Assembly: GCF_025399195.1 (NCBI RefSeq) | Contig: NW_026252096.1 | Coordinates: forward strand, 62,001 to 126,000 | DNA: 64,000 nt | Origin: Umbelopsis ramanniana AG | Lineage: Eukaryota; Mucoromycota; Umbelopsidomycetes; Umbelopsidales; Umbelopsidaceae | Reading direction: 5' to 3' | In this document: in pieces, positions 45,278-57,165 of the stretch | Numbering within the stretch: the first letter of the stretch is position 1 | Layout: each line of letters opens with the position of its first letter | The notes under the pieces: generated by a model | Database searches by the model: none | Told to the model about the DNA's origin: nothing | The model's input: only the letters and a program-made list of their open reading frames with translations | Made by a program: the position numbers and the translations under genes

Positions 45278-46370
45278 ATGTGTTCGTGCCTTTCTTTGGA
45301 TTCTTTACCAGCTATGCCTTGGCGCCCAGAGGGTATTTTACACGGCGTGCAATATGCTATTGAAGGAAGCTTGATTGTTGTTCAAAACCCTCAACTGAGA
45401 AAAGAACGTTACCTTCAGATATTTGGTTATCTTCTGATACTTTCGTTCACTCTATTCACAATAAGCAAAGTGCTCATTGTGTTTCCGTTGCAAATCTTGC
45501 GATTCATCGCCTACTTGATCTCTTTGCCCGGTCGATACGACAATACCAAAGTTGACACATTCTTATTGACTCTTGAACGTTACATTCGGGAGGGCTTGGT
45601 CTCGTTGCCTTTTCTCGCGTTGTTCTTTATGCGGTACTTATACCCTAAACCTATTGATCAACTCTTCATGGAATCACTGCGATATGTCGATACAAAAACT
45701 GATGGACGACCCTACGCACCAGCCTTGGCTGCACGCTCATTTAAGATCAACTATTGGGCCAACCTTCGACAGTACCTAATGCGGTATTTTAAGAAAGGCC
45801 GTATAGGAATTATTGTGTATTTGTTTTCACTATTACCCATTATCGGCCGATTTGTCCTTCCAGCAGCAGGTAGGGTCATCTTATTTTGATATAGGAACAG
45901 CAAAACCGTCTTGAAACATAAAGCCATTTATTGATGCCCTTAATCACTCTACAGGAGCGTATACCATGTACAAATCATTGGGAAAGGGACAGGCAGCAGC
46001 CGTTGGTATCTGCTTTATCATTCTACCGCCACATATAACCCGTGTCATCATGCGTTCATTGTTTGAAATGAGAGCTCTTATGCGTGAACTGCTCGAACCG
46101 TACTTTGAACGTGTTGGTCTGGACAGCAAACAAAAGCGTAAATGGTTCCGACGCCGAGAGGATATTTTGTTAGGATTTTCAGCTATCGCTTATGCTTTTA
46201 CTAGAATACCTTTCTTCGGCGTCATTGGATATGGACTTATGCAGGCTGCATCTTCTTACCTCTTGGTGCAATTGGGTGATCCTCCGGCTCAAGGTATGAG
46301 CGCTTCATCTTTAATCGAAGGAAAAGATATCAAAGTTCGGCACAGCGAACCCTCGGCAAAGGACGATTAA
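45278..46370 (+). CDS. multi-pass membrane protein, EI24/UsgS/RRT8-like
   Basis: Two exons: 45278-45869 and 45955-46370; 335 residues (323 if ATG 45314 is used, which gives M-P-W-R-P-E-G-I-L-H-G). After G-V-Q-Y-A-I-E-G-S-L-I-V-V there are several membrane segments: Y-L-L-I-L-S-F-T-L-F-T-I, the long V-L-I-V-F-P-L-Q-I-L-R-F region, F-L-A-L-F-F-M-R-Y, Y-L-F-S-L-L-P-I-I-G-R-F-V-L-P, and A-V-G-I-C-F-I-I-L-P. The C-terminal segment R-R-E-D-I-L-L-G-F-S-A-I-A-Y-A-F-T-R-I-P-F precedes a helix, then a polar tail. The pattern fits the EI24-domain proteins of fungi (UsgS, and outer spore wall RRT8/LDS2), which bind lipid droplets in yeast. Family placement is moderate; function not shown here. Confidence 0.5.
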
Positions 46371-46649
46371 ATCTCAGCTCCAATGGCCGAAGTAAAAGCA
46401 TCAGCATGACACTCTCCAATATTTGTATTTCACAGACGGTGGTAGTTGAATAGGTGTGGACGTACTTGTATACCAATACCCCAAAAATGCGTGTTCTGTA
46501 TTTGAACAATTGTACAGTGATAGGTTTGATAGATCAGAAAATGAGAGAAATTAATAAAATGGACGACTAGAGGAAAAGTATGGAAATACATGCAGTGGGG
46601 GGATGCTAGTGGGTAATATGAGGGGACTGGGATTGAGTGAAGGAAGTGA

Positions 46650-47209
46650 TCACGCGATGAGAGCCTTGAATTCTCTGATAGGGACCTTAATAGACTTGAT
46701 CATCACTTTACACGAGCCACCTTCTTCCCGTATATCTGCGTCAACCTGATAACGTCCGGCATTGGAAGTCGCAGACCAGCAAGTTCCTTCCTGTTTCAGA
46801 CGAGCCATGTCGTGCCATACAGTCGCTTGGGCACTGATGGATCGAAATAGAATGCAGTAGATGTCTCGCACAGCCTTGTCCAACTGAATGATGGTTTCTG
46901 GAGGCACATTGTAGACCATAGACTTGGTGGCCATATCGAATTTTCCTTCTGTCACTCTATAAGGAGACTCTGAATTTATCTAGATTTGACTTTCATTAGA
47001 TTATTGACATTTCCCTTCATTGCACACAGGTATACATTTCATACCTTGAATTGCCAGTGAGCGGTGATGAATTTCATACGACGACTGATATCCAGTAGCG
47101 CTATGGTGCGCATACGATGGGCTGTACGTTCCACAGCCCATACGTCCTTTGTTTCCAATTGCTGGAGGACTATGAGAATGATTTCGGTAGGTAAGATAGA
47201 AAGCGACAT
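46650..47209 (-). CDS. small F-box protein, copy 1
   Basis: Two exons: 47045-47209 and 46650-46979; 164 residues. The F-box is at about 4-45: I-L-P-T-E-I-I-L-I-V-L-Q-Q-L, with E-R-T-A-H-R-M-R-T-I-A-L. The rest is polar with few hydrophobic blocks; it has W-H-D-M-A-R-L-K-Q-E-G and ends V-P-I-R-E-F-K-A-L-I-A. No LRR, WD or Kelch repeats are present, so it cannot be a classical substrate receptor of those types. It is clearly related to the F-box protein at 48813-49382: same F-box, and similar ends (D-A-D-I-R-E-E against D-A-A-V-R-K-E, V-P-I against V-P-L). It keeps an intron after H-W-Q-F-K; the second copy has none there. Confidence 0.75.
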
Positions 47210-48812
47210 GAAGAGAGAAAAAATTGAGATGAGATGCGACCTATTTCTACTCCTGCTTATTGTCAAATGCGGGGTTTGTACAACCTCAGCTTTCCCACGA
47301 TTCCATCTCCCTCCATGACTGATCATTTGCGAACCAACGTTCTTGCGCCACTAAAATCATATTTTTTGCCGTGAACCAGAGATAGATTTGCATTGAGTAA
47401 GTAATATATTAGACAAATTCAATTAGGACCATTTGCTTGATAACATGTAATATCGTACGTTTGTCCACGAGCGCAACTGACGTGAGGATACTCCGCCAGC
47501 AGATTGGTATAGCCCACCTATGAACCTCAGTCACGCTCATTAGAGGGGTGGGGTGGGGTACTGTGATGTTTACGTTCTTTGGGAAGTGTATATGTGGCTA
47601 CGTACACGATATTTTGCCTTGTCTGGCTTCTATCTCATTAATGGGCCGTACTGTGTGTCATGGCTCAGAATGAGTGATTACAAGCATGCGCTATTCGAAG
47701 AGCGTATGCTGGTGAGACATAGCAAGGAAATTGCTATTGATAGACATGTCGCCATTTTTCTAAACACGGCGTATTAATCCCACGGCATTGCGTAAGTCAG
47801 CAATGACCTTATTTACCTGATGCCTGCGTTCATACATCTCTTCAAATACTTAGCTATAAAGCGATTGTTATAGAAAAGTCTTCGCATCTCAATACCAGCA
47901 ATGGTCAAGGTCTGGCTGAGTAGAATGTATAATGCCTGTAACTGAAACATCGGTGACTCATTTACGTCTAGTCGCGCTTAAAAATATCGTGGACGGACTG
48001 GTGTAATGGGTAGTCTCAGAAGATGTTGTAACAAACAACGGCGCGCCCTAGTGAAAATAAAGTTATGTGTAATTAAGTTAGTCACTCCTCAGCCGCATTC
48101 GCCTTCACAACGTCAAAATGACCAATGTTGGAATCAAAAGTTCACGAGCAGCGAACACCAGGAATTCTGCTTTGGTAGGGTTATCTTCGGCTTTCTCAGT
48201 ATATTTCATATATCTAACATCAATTGACTGGATGTCTAATCGAAATCCATTGGAATAGCATCTATATGTGAGTCAAGAACATTGACGGCATTATATTTTT
48301 TGGGTCAAACTGAGTGTAAAAGACGCCAGGCCCCTTTCCCCACATTTTGAAAGAGACTCAGTCGATGGCGCTGCATCACATCCCAGCAGCACTTCCACCT
48401 ATCACGTTTTCCCCACATAATACAGTTTAAGGGAAGTTTCTTTTGCTCGCATGCCTCTTTGTTGAGGAAATAGTAGGTTGTCCTACAGGAACTAGGCATA
48501 CACTTCAATATACCTGTTGTCGATGTATTGACTGAAGAGCGCTTTTTATAACCAACTCTGTCAGCATGGACTTGCCGACTTCTCATTCCGAATACAAGAA
48601 CATAATGATGATATTATTGAAAGAGGTAAATTCATGTATTGTTGCTTTATTAAGTGGATGGGAATGAAATGAAATGAAAATGCCAAAACATTTTTGGTTG
48701 TTCTATGGTACATGCGAAGGGAAATGCGGGTATTGTTGTGTGTGGTCTTTGGATTAACCATATTAGAATATATGGTAGGGTATGGCTGAGTGCTAGAATA
48801 TTCTTTCGCAAT
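47210..48812. other. 1.6-kb spacer between the two F-box genes
   Basis: No convincing gene was found. A plus-strand frame at 47553-47777 and a minus-strand frame at 48305-48586 are open but lack an ATG near their start or known motifs. The tandem F-box pair could have left a decayed third copy here, but I could not see one. Confidence 0.35.
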
Positions 48813-49382
48813 TTACGAGCTTGCAAGTAATTCTAAAGGTACTCGCAGTTCGGTCACTTGAAGGGCATAGGTGGTCTCGCCGCATTCTTGCTCCTTCCTA
48901 ACGGCAGCGTCGATTTCGCAGCGTTTGCCCTTAGTATGGCACTCAGTCGTCTTGCCCACAGGTGTAGTAGGTTCAAGGGTGAAAGTGAAGCCATCATTGA
49001 TGCTCTTGACGGCGGACGAGGATGGGTTATTTTGACGTTGCAGCAATTGACAGTGTACTTCTCGTCGATGATCCCAACATAATCGAATCTCGATAGGCTT
49101 CATAGGAACTTCGCATGTGACTTGCTTGGTGATAGGATCAAATTTGTATGGTCGTGCTTCTTGTTCAGACAAGTGGACAAGCATTCTCCACTTTAGCTGC
49201 TCATCACCACTACTTGATCCTTCGCTCCAGTGCTGTATGCGTTTCTCAATTTCGTACAGTACTAAGGACTGAATGTGTCTATTGGTGCGTTCAATTCTGA
49301 CCAGGTCTTCAATGCTCATTTGTTGTAGCACGAGACATATTAATTCAAGAGGAATATTAGAAAGTTGGAGAGAATTGGTCAT
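48813..49382 (-). CDS. small F-box protein, copy 2
   Basis: Single exon of 189 codons with a true ATG (49382). F-box at about 8-50: I-P-L-E-L-I-C-L-V-L-Q-Q-M-S-I-E-D, then R-I-E-R-T-N-R-H-I-Q-S-L-V-L-Y-E-I. The remaining 130 residues are polar and form mainly beta-looking blocks, such as K-Q-V-T-C-E-V-P-M-K-P-I-E-I-R-L-C-W, and F-T-L-E-P-T-T-P-V-G. It ends V-T-E-L-R-V-P-L-E-L-L. The shared F-box and shared tail with the gene at 46650-47209 mark a duplication; the middle parts have diverged. Partners would be SKP1 and CUL1 by the F-box rule; the target is unknown. Confidence 0.75.
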   Translation of the reverse strand: MTNSLQLSNIPLELICLVLQQMSIEDLVRIERTNRHIQSLVLYEIEKRIQHWSEGSSSGDEQLKWRMLVHLSEQEARPYKFDPITKQVTCEVPMKPIEIRLCWDHRREVHCQLLQRQNNPSSSAVKSINDGFTFTLEPTTPVGKTTECHTKGKRCEIDAAVRKEQECGETTYALQVTELRVPLELLASS

Positions 49383-50506
49383 TATGGGTAGAGTAATGTG
49401 TCTGGTGTAAAGAATGAAAAATTTATCAATACGAAAAACCGGACGCTTTTATATTGTTGTGCGTTAGTTCAACTGAGACAAAGCTCGGAATTTTGACTTT
49501 TTTGTTCGCACTGTTAAGAGCACTTGGTTCAATGATGTCAGTCCATCATTGTGTGATTATCTGCCTCAACCCTCACTTTTCACAATTCCTTCGATGGTAT
49601 CAACCTATATACCTTTTATCCACTTCATGACATGTTATTCAAACTGTGAATATGGCAATGATGTTGCTATTATCCTCATATCAATTTTGATTACTATTTA
49701 TTTTACTTATCGACTGTTATCTATTAGCGAGAATAAACTCAGCAGCGAAATCGATACCTTACCCTGGAAATTTAAGCAAGCTTAGCGGGGCCATGTGTTT
49801 TATTCTGGCAATTAAAATTTTTCTTTAGAGGCCATTTTTGGATAATGGCCTGCCCTTTCAAGGTGGCACGATATGTGTCAGACCCTGTTATCGACCCGAG
49901 AGACAAGATGCTCACAAGTAAAAGTTAAGATAGACAGCATAAAAAAGATATATATCAGGGTATCACTGCCCCTTCGCTCCATCTAAAAGGGATCGGAGCA
50001 CTGATAATGCAAAATACCCGACTCCATTTCATATTTTAGATCTTGCGCTGACTTACAATACATAGCGGCCTTCCTAATTTTGCAGGTTGGATAAGCACTA
50101 TCGATAGCGCGCACATGTCTATAGCATACGACTGATGTCAACGTGCTATGAATTGGGCGAACTTTAAAAAAATATCATATCAACGTCGTGTGTTCCTGGA
50201 TATGAGACGGACGGCAAAACTGAAAGGGTATAAAAAAATTTAATCATTCAATTTTTTTTTTCCTTTGAGCAGGAAACCATTCAGTACGAAGATTAACAAA
50301 AACAATAAAAAAGCGCGAGGGCAAACTGAGGTACGTCTAGTACTACTATGTTCAGTATGCCATGCTATCTACAAGTAGTGAAGTTGGTGGAAGAGGTTTT
50401 GGCTTGCTTGGTTGGAGCTTAATGAGAGGGTCGGATGTGTAATTTTCGTGTTCATCGATATTAACTTTGCTGTGCGCCCCTATTTCTTGTGGTATGGGAG
50501 GCTATT
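49383..50506. other. 1.1-kb intergenic region
   Basis: AT-rich. It contains short inverted repeats (8-bp arms at 49530-49537 and 49544-49551; 7-bp arms GGCCATT/AATGGCC near 49831-49851). A frame at about 49600-49785 encodes a short hydrophobic peptide but no family is seen; I do not call it. Confidence 0.35.
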
Positions 50507-51931
50507 TTACATTTGTGCATAAGCATCGTCATAAATGGATCGCAACTTTTTCCTCGACCGAGTTTCAACACCGCCTAATGCACTCTTCTCAGCAGCTGCA
50601 GCCGCAATAGCGGCAAGCGATAACGCTTCCAGTGCACTCTGTTGATAGTCATTGGAGTCACTGATATGCAACGAATCTTGCCCTTGCGAAGAGTCTTGAC
50701 CAAGCGGTTGCGAGCAGTCTGCTATAGCGGAGTCTTGAGATTGCATACTCTCCTCTTCGTGTCGTGAACCAGCATCACTGACATCACTTTTATGGCCGTT
50801 AGATGGCTGTTCGCCTTCTCCAAAGAAGGATGCTTCACCAAAACCGGAGTCCGTCCTCTTCTTCGCCTTTTGCTTTTCATACCATTGATGTTTTCGTTCT
50901 TGTGCCTTGAGCACACTTATTTCTCTACCTATCTTAGACTTTTCCTTGACGATCGCTTCAAGGATTCGTTTCGCTTGCTGTAATCCCGTTCCATTCTTCT
51001 CCTTTGCTCGGATTTTGACGAGTGCTTCAGCTTGTCGTCGAGAAGTGACGGATTCGCTAAGCTTTTCCTCCAACTCTGCCAATCGCTGCTTTCTATCAAG
51101 CGATAGTTTTTCGGCTGTCTCGTTTCGACGTTGCTTGAATGCATCTCGTAAGGAAACCCCAGACCGGGAATTGGGATTCAATTTGGATCGAGACTGTCCG
51201 CGCTTATACGTGTAGCCATCATTTAACAATTTTCTCTTGGCATGTTCAAGAAGTGCCCCTTTGTCAGCGAGAAAAACAGGATTATGCAACGCCAATTTGA
51301 CGCACGCTTCGTTGATGGCAACTTCGTACGGAGTGAGTGCTCTTGTGGAGTTTTTGCCGTAGATGGTGGCATGGGATATGAGTACCTCCTTTGAGATTGT
51401 TTTGCTGTCTCCGTCGCCTCTCAAATATACTGGAACATCTTTGACAGGGAAGCCGTCGGGAATAGGGATATTCTCTGGCGCATGGGCTGGATCAATTTCG
51501 TCTATGGCTGGAAGCATTACGTCGAAATCGATTTTCTAGAAGCGAAAAGCTTATTAACAAATTGTTTTTTTGAGATGCAAGGAATAGTATTCGCTCGTGG
51601 CAACACATACTTTCTTTTCAGGACTAGCACGAAGGTTTTCTTCTTCTCGAGGTGGGGTATGTGGAGATGGCTGACGTTTGCGAAGCAGTCGAAGTGTGGA
51701 ACGGAATGCAATAGCGTGGAAAGGCAACATTCCGACAGAATTGAGCAGCTCTCGCAAGTCAGTTTCTTCGATTTGCAGAAGTTGTGGAATGTCATCGTCT
51801 GCAACTCCAACTTCCAGTAATGCCGAGTAGTATCGTGATAATTTCAGATTGGTCAAGAATTCTGACAAGGTGGGATAAGCTTCTTGGGTATTGCTATCAC
51901 TCGAGGCCATCGCATTTTGCGGCTGATCCAT
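50507..51931 (-). CDS. SAM-like/NAB-type N-domain protein, possible corepressor
   Basis: Two exons: 51611-51931 and 50507-51535; 449 residues. Near the start (about 20-87) is a compact helical domain: L-S-E-F-L-T-N-L-K-L-S-R-Y-Y-S-A-L-L, then I-E-E-T-D-L-R-E-L-L-N-S-V-G-M-L-P-F-H-A, ending in R-L-L-R-K-R. This is SAM-like and recalls the NCD1 domain of animal NAB corepressors. A second conserved-looking block is about 115-220 (F-P-V-K-D-V-P-V-Y-L, then Y-E-V-A-I-N-E-A, K-L-L-N-D-G-Y). A long charged coiled-coil (about 230-330) and a Q/S/D-rich tail with A-A-I-A-A-A-A-A-E follow. Basic K/R clusters suggest a nuclear protein. The NAB link is a sequence impression, not proof. It is transcribed from near the CLU1 3' end, same strand. 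Confidence 0.65.
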
Positions 51932-52276
51932 AATGGACGATAAATATGGCCCGTTGAGGTATAACGTAAAGGAACGGTAGAGAGGACGATGGAGCTTGGG
52001 CCTTGTTTTCGGCTTGGGTGCCTGCGGCAGAATAGGCTGGAGATTTGTTGTGTGCAGGCAAAAACAAGTCACGTTTTTCGTCAAACACCTGATCGCACAT
52101 CGTCAACATTGGATGCTTGTAAAAAACACTGGCGTGCTTTATGGTCTATGAACTTTTTGCATTGATTACATAAGGACAGGATTGAGAATGAAAGCGAGAA
52201 ATTGTAAAGAACGATGATGTGATAAGGAAAAAAAAAAGAAGAAATCTATATTGTTCCATTTTCTTTGTTGTGTGAT
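51932..52276. other. 3' region of CLU1 and promoter of the NAB-like gene
   Basis: About 345 nt. An in-frame extension of the NAB-like gene reaches 52084 but looks like leader. No other gene. Confidence 0.35.
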
Positions 52277-55200
52277 TTACTGGCGCCTCTTTCCTTTCGA
52301 CTTCTTTGCGCTTGCCTTGCCAGATTCTTCATTGATATATTGAACAAGTTGATCTATGGGAAGTTCACCTCTAGGTACAGCATTTGACTTTGTTTGTTGA
52401 ATCTTGGCACCACTTTCACTAGCCTTTTGTGCGAGCTTGGCCTGCTCGACTTCAGCCTGCTTAGCAGTAAAGAGGGCATTGGACGTCAACTCTTTAAGCC
52501 ACAAATCACTCTCTTTTGTGCGGGGATCCTCCTCACCCAGCTGTAATTTACAAAAAATAAAAAAGGGTTGAGCAGATAATCTCGTTATCCTATGCATTCA
52601 CAAACGAACATACCTTGGCTGTGAAAACTTCATGGGCAACACGCTCAGCATTCAAAGCCTTCTCAAATTCTCCTTGTAGGGTAAATGCTTTGGCAAGAAC
52701 ATGATAGCCGGTTCCAGTAAGGACGTGGTCTTTGCCCAGAATGACTTCTTGAGTCTTGCAAGCACGTTCAAAGCATTTCGCAGAAGTAGGGTAGTCACGC
52801 AAAGATTGGAGCATAACACCAATGTTGTTCTAAAAAGACGTCTAAGTAGGTTGAAGAGAACACAATATTTTGACTTCATGGAAAACTTACATCGGCTGTA
52901 GCAGAATCTGGATGACCAGCACCGAAAATGAGATGCCAGTAATACAAAGCATGACGCAAGTATCGCAGTGCCAGCTTGGTTCGGCCAGCAGAGTGCTCGA
53001 ATAAACCAAGGTTAAGCTATACGAGATGTTCAGTATGACGTCCTATCATTTGAAAACATCAATCCTTTCTCCATCAAGATCAGTCACTTACATAGGTGTG
53101 CAAAGTTTCGGGATGATCAACACCGCAGGTTCTTTCCGAAGCAATGACAGCCTTACGTTGGAAATCCAAGGCCGCTTCTGAATCTTCTCCATGGTAATAG
53201 ATCATGGCAAGAGCTGCATAGCACTTGCTTGTCTCAGGATGCAAGAAACCATAAGTTTGCTCATGGAGAGCTAGAGATTCCAACAAAAGTTCCAAGCCGA
53301 GCTGACGGTGTCCTTGCGAAATGCTCATCTTACCAGCCTCAAAAGCCTCTTCTGCAAAAACACTGCGAGTATTAGCTTGCTTGACAGTAGGCTTGAGGTT
53401 AAGGATATCATCAGGGACAAAGACGGTAGTTTGGCGAATGATCTTGTCAAACTTGGTGGCCTTCTTTTCGCCCTTCTTATGCTTGTTCGCCTTTGCTGCG
53501 GCTTGTGCCTGTGCCTTTTCAAAGGCAGCATCTTCAGCTGAAAATTGAGCGAGCTGCTCTTCACTGTATGCCTCAAAGTGGTAGTCCTTGGCCTCCAATT
53601 GAATACCTACACGAAGACAAATTTCACGAAGAGCTGGAACGGTCTTGAGATTGTCTACAAAATCATCAGGAAGATTGTAACGGAATCTCTTCTGGACCTC
53701 TGATTGAATTTGTTGGCGAAGAGAAGATGGGGTGAGATCAGCATAGGTGGCAGATGATCCGGCAAACACTTCAGCCTCAGGTTTGGGGTTGAATTTGGCT
53801 CCAAACAGACAGTTCAAGAAATGTGAGATACATGCTGAAATATCAGTAATGGCGCATGATGTCAATAGGTTACGAAGGATACGCTTGCTGGCACGGGTTA
53901 CCATTTCCTGGATGGCAATAACCTTGACGTGATCCAAGCGATTATCCTTTGATATCTCAACCAATTGAACGATTTTGCCAAGGTATCGCATATTGATACC
54001 ACGTTGGTGCATGGCCTTGGTGAGAGCGTCACCATCCAAAGGTGAAACGACGTATGAAGAGAAGTCAAGGACAAGGCTAGGAATGACACTTTCGGCCAAA
54101 AACTTGGAGGCATCGCGAACATTGTTCTCATGCTCACGAATTGACTCTTCATGTTCTCCTTCTTTGGTCTTGACACCAGTGAATGCATCGGGGTTGAACG
54201 AGAGCTTGAAGTCATTAACATCAATCTTAACTTCTTCTGCAGACCGCAAGCATTAATAAAATATGTATATAGAGGACACTGTATTCACTTCCTGCAAAAT
54301 CATCGTACCTTCAGAGTTCTCGGCGGCATTGCCATTTTGTTCCTTTTTAGTCTGCTCCTTTCCTTCCTCTGACTCAGGTGTAGTTGCCTGCTGTTCGGCA
54401 TCCTTGGTATCGTCGGTTTTGCCAGTCTTCTCCTTGACCCATTCACGCAACTTTTGCTCCCAATACAAAGCCATCAGTTCAGGTCGAAGAAGGGTCATCT
54501 TATGAGGATACACGGGTAGCTTGTTGTCAGCATCAGATGTCTCGGTAGCTTCGTTTTCTTGGAATTCAATGTCGACTGGATTCAACCGGTACAAATCCAA
54601 AATATACCGTCGTCCATCAGCACCAAGAAGACCCTTAGTTTCCAGTGAGGTATATAGCTCAACCTCATTACCTTCACCGTCAACCACTGGGTGAGCGGCA
54701 AGATGCAATGCTTTTGCAGCAGCTCCAAGCAACTCGTGGAACTTCTCATCTGCGGATATCTTCTCGCCATTATCCACGGAACCGTAGACAATGGATGTTT
54801 CGTCTTGGCGTCTGAAAATGCCAGGAACAATGCTTTGCGCTACGACACGAACGCCCTTGTAGTCCACAATAACACTGCCCAAAGTGCACAAGCCTTCGAC
54901 ATCGGCATTGTTCAAAATGCGCACACCCTCCAAGTCCTTGCCAGTGGCAACATGAGCAGCTTCGTCACCACCTAACTTTTCAAAGGTACCTCTGCCATCT
55001 GATCCTTTGCTGAAAAAGATATTGTTGTAGACATACATGTGCGAGCCTTCGGGTTCCAATGGATTCAATGCTACAATGGTTCCTTCAACAACAGCCATGG
55101 CGCCCTTGACAGCAGCGTCTGTAAATTCAGCTTGAAGCTTGTTGATAAGGCGCTCACGCAAAACACGTTCTTGAAGATTGGTGCGTGGAAGTTCACGGTG

Positions 55201-56563
55201 GGATTGAAGTTCATCGTTCCAGTCACGAAGTGAGTCGACAGAATCAGTGCCGTAGTTGAGGAAAGCCTCTGCGGGTCGAGTCAAATCAAAGGTGTGAGGA
55301 GTCTTCTTGACAGCCCATGGGTAGGCTGGAAGAGTGGTGTTGACAGGCAAAACTTCAAGCATGTGATGATCGGTAATGAACTTTTGAAGCTTCTCGAAGT
55401 TGGTAGCAAACAAGGGTGAAACGTGTTGCAAGAGAGTAATAAGTGAATGAGATTCAGTCAGCTTCTCTGCAGAAGGGGCACGCTTGACGGTGGGGTCGAA
55501 CTTGTTGTTAGACGAGTTGTTGACGAAGAATCCACGGACGTTAGATGTAATATGGACTGTCTCGTTTTCAAGAGTGGTGAATACAAGGTAAAGCAAATCA
55601 CCCTTGAGCTTTTGGGATTGTGGGACGGGATTCCATCCAGACAATCCAAAACTCTTCAAACATTGCGGAGCTGTTCTTTGAAAACTCGTGGGAACAAACT
55701 GAGAAAGGTGGGATTTGGCATCAAAGTCGTAGTTGGTGAAAGCGGTCTCTGCAACCGGAGCATCAGAAAACAGCTCATGCTCTTCATCCTTCTTTTCGCC
55801 AGCAGGGACAATCTCCTCATCTAAGTATATAGATCAATGGCTGCACAAAACTTCAATCTGTCGAGTGATGATAGAATGTCTTACCTATTTTTCCGGTGAC
55901 AGCTGTCAAAAATGACAAGCCACCATCCACGCCAGCATCGCCAGGATTGGGCTTATAAGGACCAGCAAGCAAGTCTCTTAAGCGGTTGATATGAATGCGG
56001 GAGTCGCGATCGGTGTATTTGTCTAAGGGGGAGCACACTTTAAGTACACCATATACTCGATAAGGCATACTACATCATTGTTAAAACATACCTTCCACAA
56101 GATATAACTGGGATTCCGTGGTGATACCCTCAATGTCACCGAGTTCTTCAAAATCATTCAACTTTTGGCCATTGAATGTCAGATAGAAACAAGAGTAGAT
56201 ACAGGTTTCAGGAGACTCAATGATGGATTGTTTGATGTCATGAATTGCTTCCCGGGGGCTAGCCTTTTGTTGTATTGTATGTCAATATGAATGCATTCTT
56301 GTTCTTAATCAAAACCTTCAAATATAACTTACCAACACTTGAATTTGACCGGATTCTCGGGGAAGACATACGGTCAATTGATAAGTTTCCTCAGCTACAA
56401 GGTCTGTAAACTTAAATTAGTCATAGGATTTATTGATACTGCTCAATAGCTACTCCTCCTTTCTCGTACCTTCTTGGTCTTCAGTAACGACAGTATCGTT
56501 AACTTCAGAATGAACAGGCTGGTTTTCGGCCGCTTCTACAGACTCGACTGGTTTTTCAGACAT
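52277..56563 (-). CDS. CLU1: clustered mitochondria protein CLU1/TIF31
   Basis: Nine exons: 56470-56563, 56333-56403, 56092-56263, 55885-56022, 54309-55820, 53092-54236, 52891-53016, 52614-52829, 52277-52540; 1190 residues. It has a ubiquitin-like CLU N-domain (Y-Q-L-T-V-C-L-P-R-E-S-G-Q-I), the Clu domain, including R-D-W-N-D-E-L-Q-S-H-R-E-L-P, and D-L-Y-R-L-N-P-V-D-I-E-F. The eIF3 p135-like block and, near the end, TPR motifs (C-Y-A-A-L-A-M-I-Y-Y-H, N-L-G-L-F-E-H-S-A-G-R, and N-N-I-G-V-M-L-Q-S-L-R-D-Y) complete the order. The tail is Lys-rich. CLU binds mRNAs of nuclear-encoded mitochondrial proteins and keeps mitochondria spread in the cell. ATG 56563 is chosen since a leader intron (56573-56655) ends just upstream. 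Codon use is strongly biased. Confidence 0.95.
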
Positions 56564-57165
56564 GCCAGCTACCTGATCGACATTTTGAGAATTGTTCGAG
56601 TTAGTGTACAATTTCTGCTCGCACAAGCAACAGTTAATTTGACATGTCAACTTACCTGATTTATGGACGAGAAAAATCACAAAGCGGGGGAGCTTTTTGT
56701 GTGTTGAGCCCAGAGTGGCATCATCAACCCTATGAAATTTAATTATGTGATGAAAACCTCGCTGTATGAAATTGAACAAGTTCCATACTATCACAACCCA
56801 TTCATTGCTCGACATAAACTGCTAGCCCACTGAACTTTCGGACCTCCTTGCTCAGTATGCAGTATTGGGATGTTGAAGGTCCAGCTCCTTAGCTCTTCTC
56901 TATATGGCGAAATTGGCAAAAGCATCATTATCTCCATGCTTATAGCATATCTTTATAACTTTTATATTATGCTGTTGAAACCAGTTTGCACATCTGTTTT
57001 TTCATTGCCTTTGTGGTTTTACCTATTCGTAATTTGAGTCCACTATGCGACTTGTAAAGTCTCAAAGGAAAAGCATTACATCAGTGTACCAAGCCACTCT
57101 GGGCTGCCAAATTTTCCCCACAAATGACCGCCAGGTGCCATACGACCCTGTCTTCACTTCTCAAC
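56564..57165. other. CLU1 leader intron and divergent promoter
   Basis: An intron (56573-56655, donor CAG|GTAAGT, acceptor CAG) lies in the CLU1 5' UTR on the minus strand. Beyond it is the promoter shared with the four-TM gene. An ATG at 57045 in another frame overlaps the four-TM start and could act as an upstream ORF if transcribed. Confidence 0.45.

Noticed and set aside
49530-49551. 8-bp inverted repeat with 6-nt loop
   Set aside because: Too short to argue for a terminator, mobile-element end or binding site on its own in AT-rich DNA.
49600-49785. Small hydrophobic frame in the 49.4-50.5 kb spacer
   Set aside because: Only a late ATG, no family, and skewed composition; probably chance.
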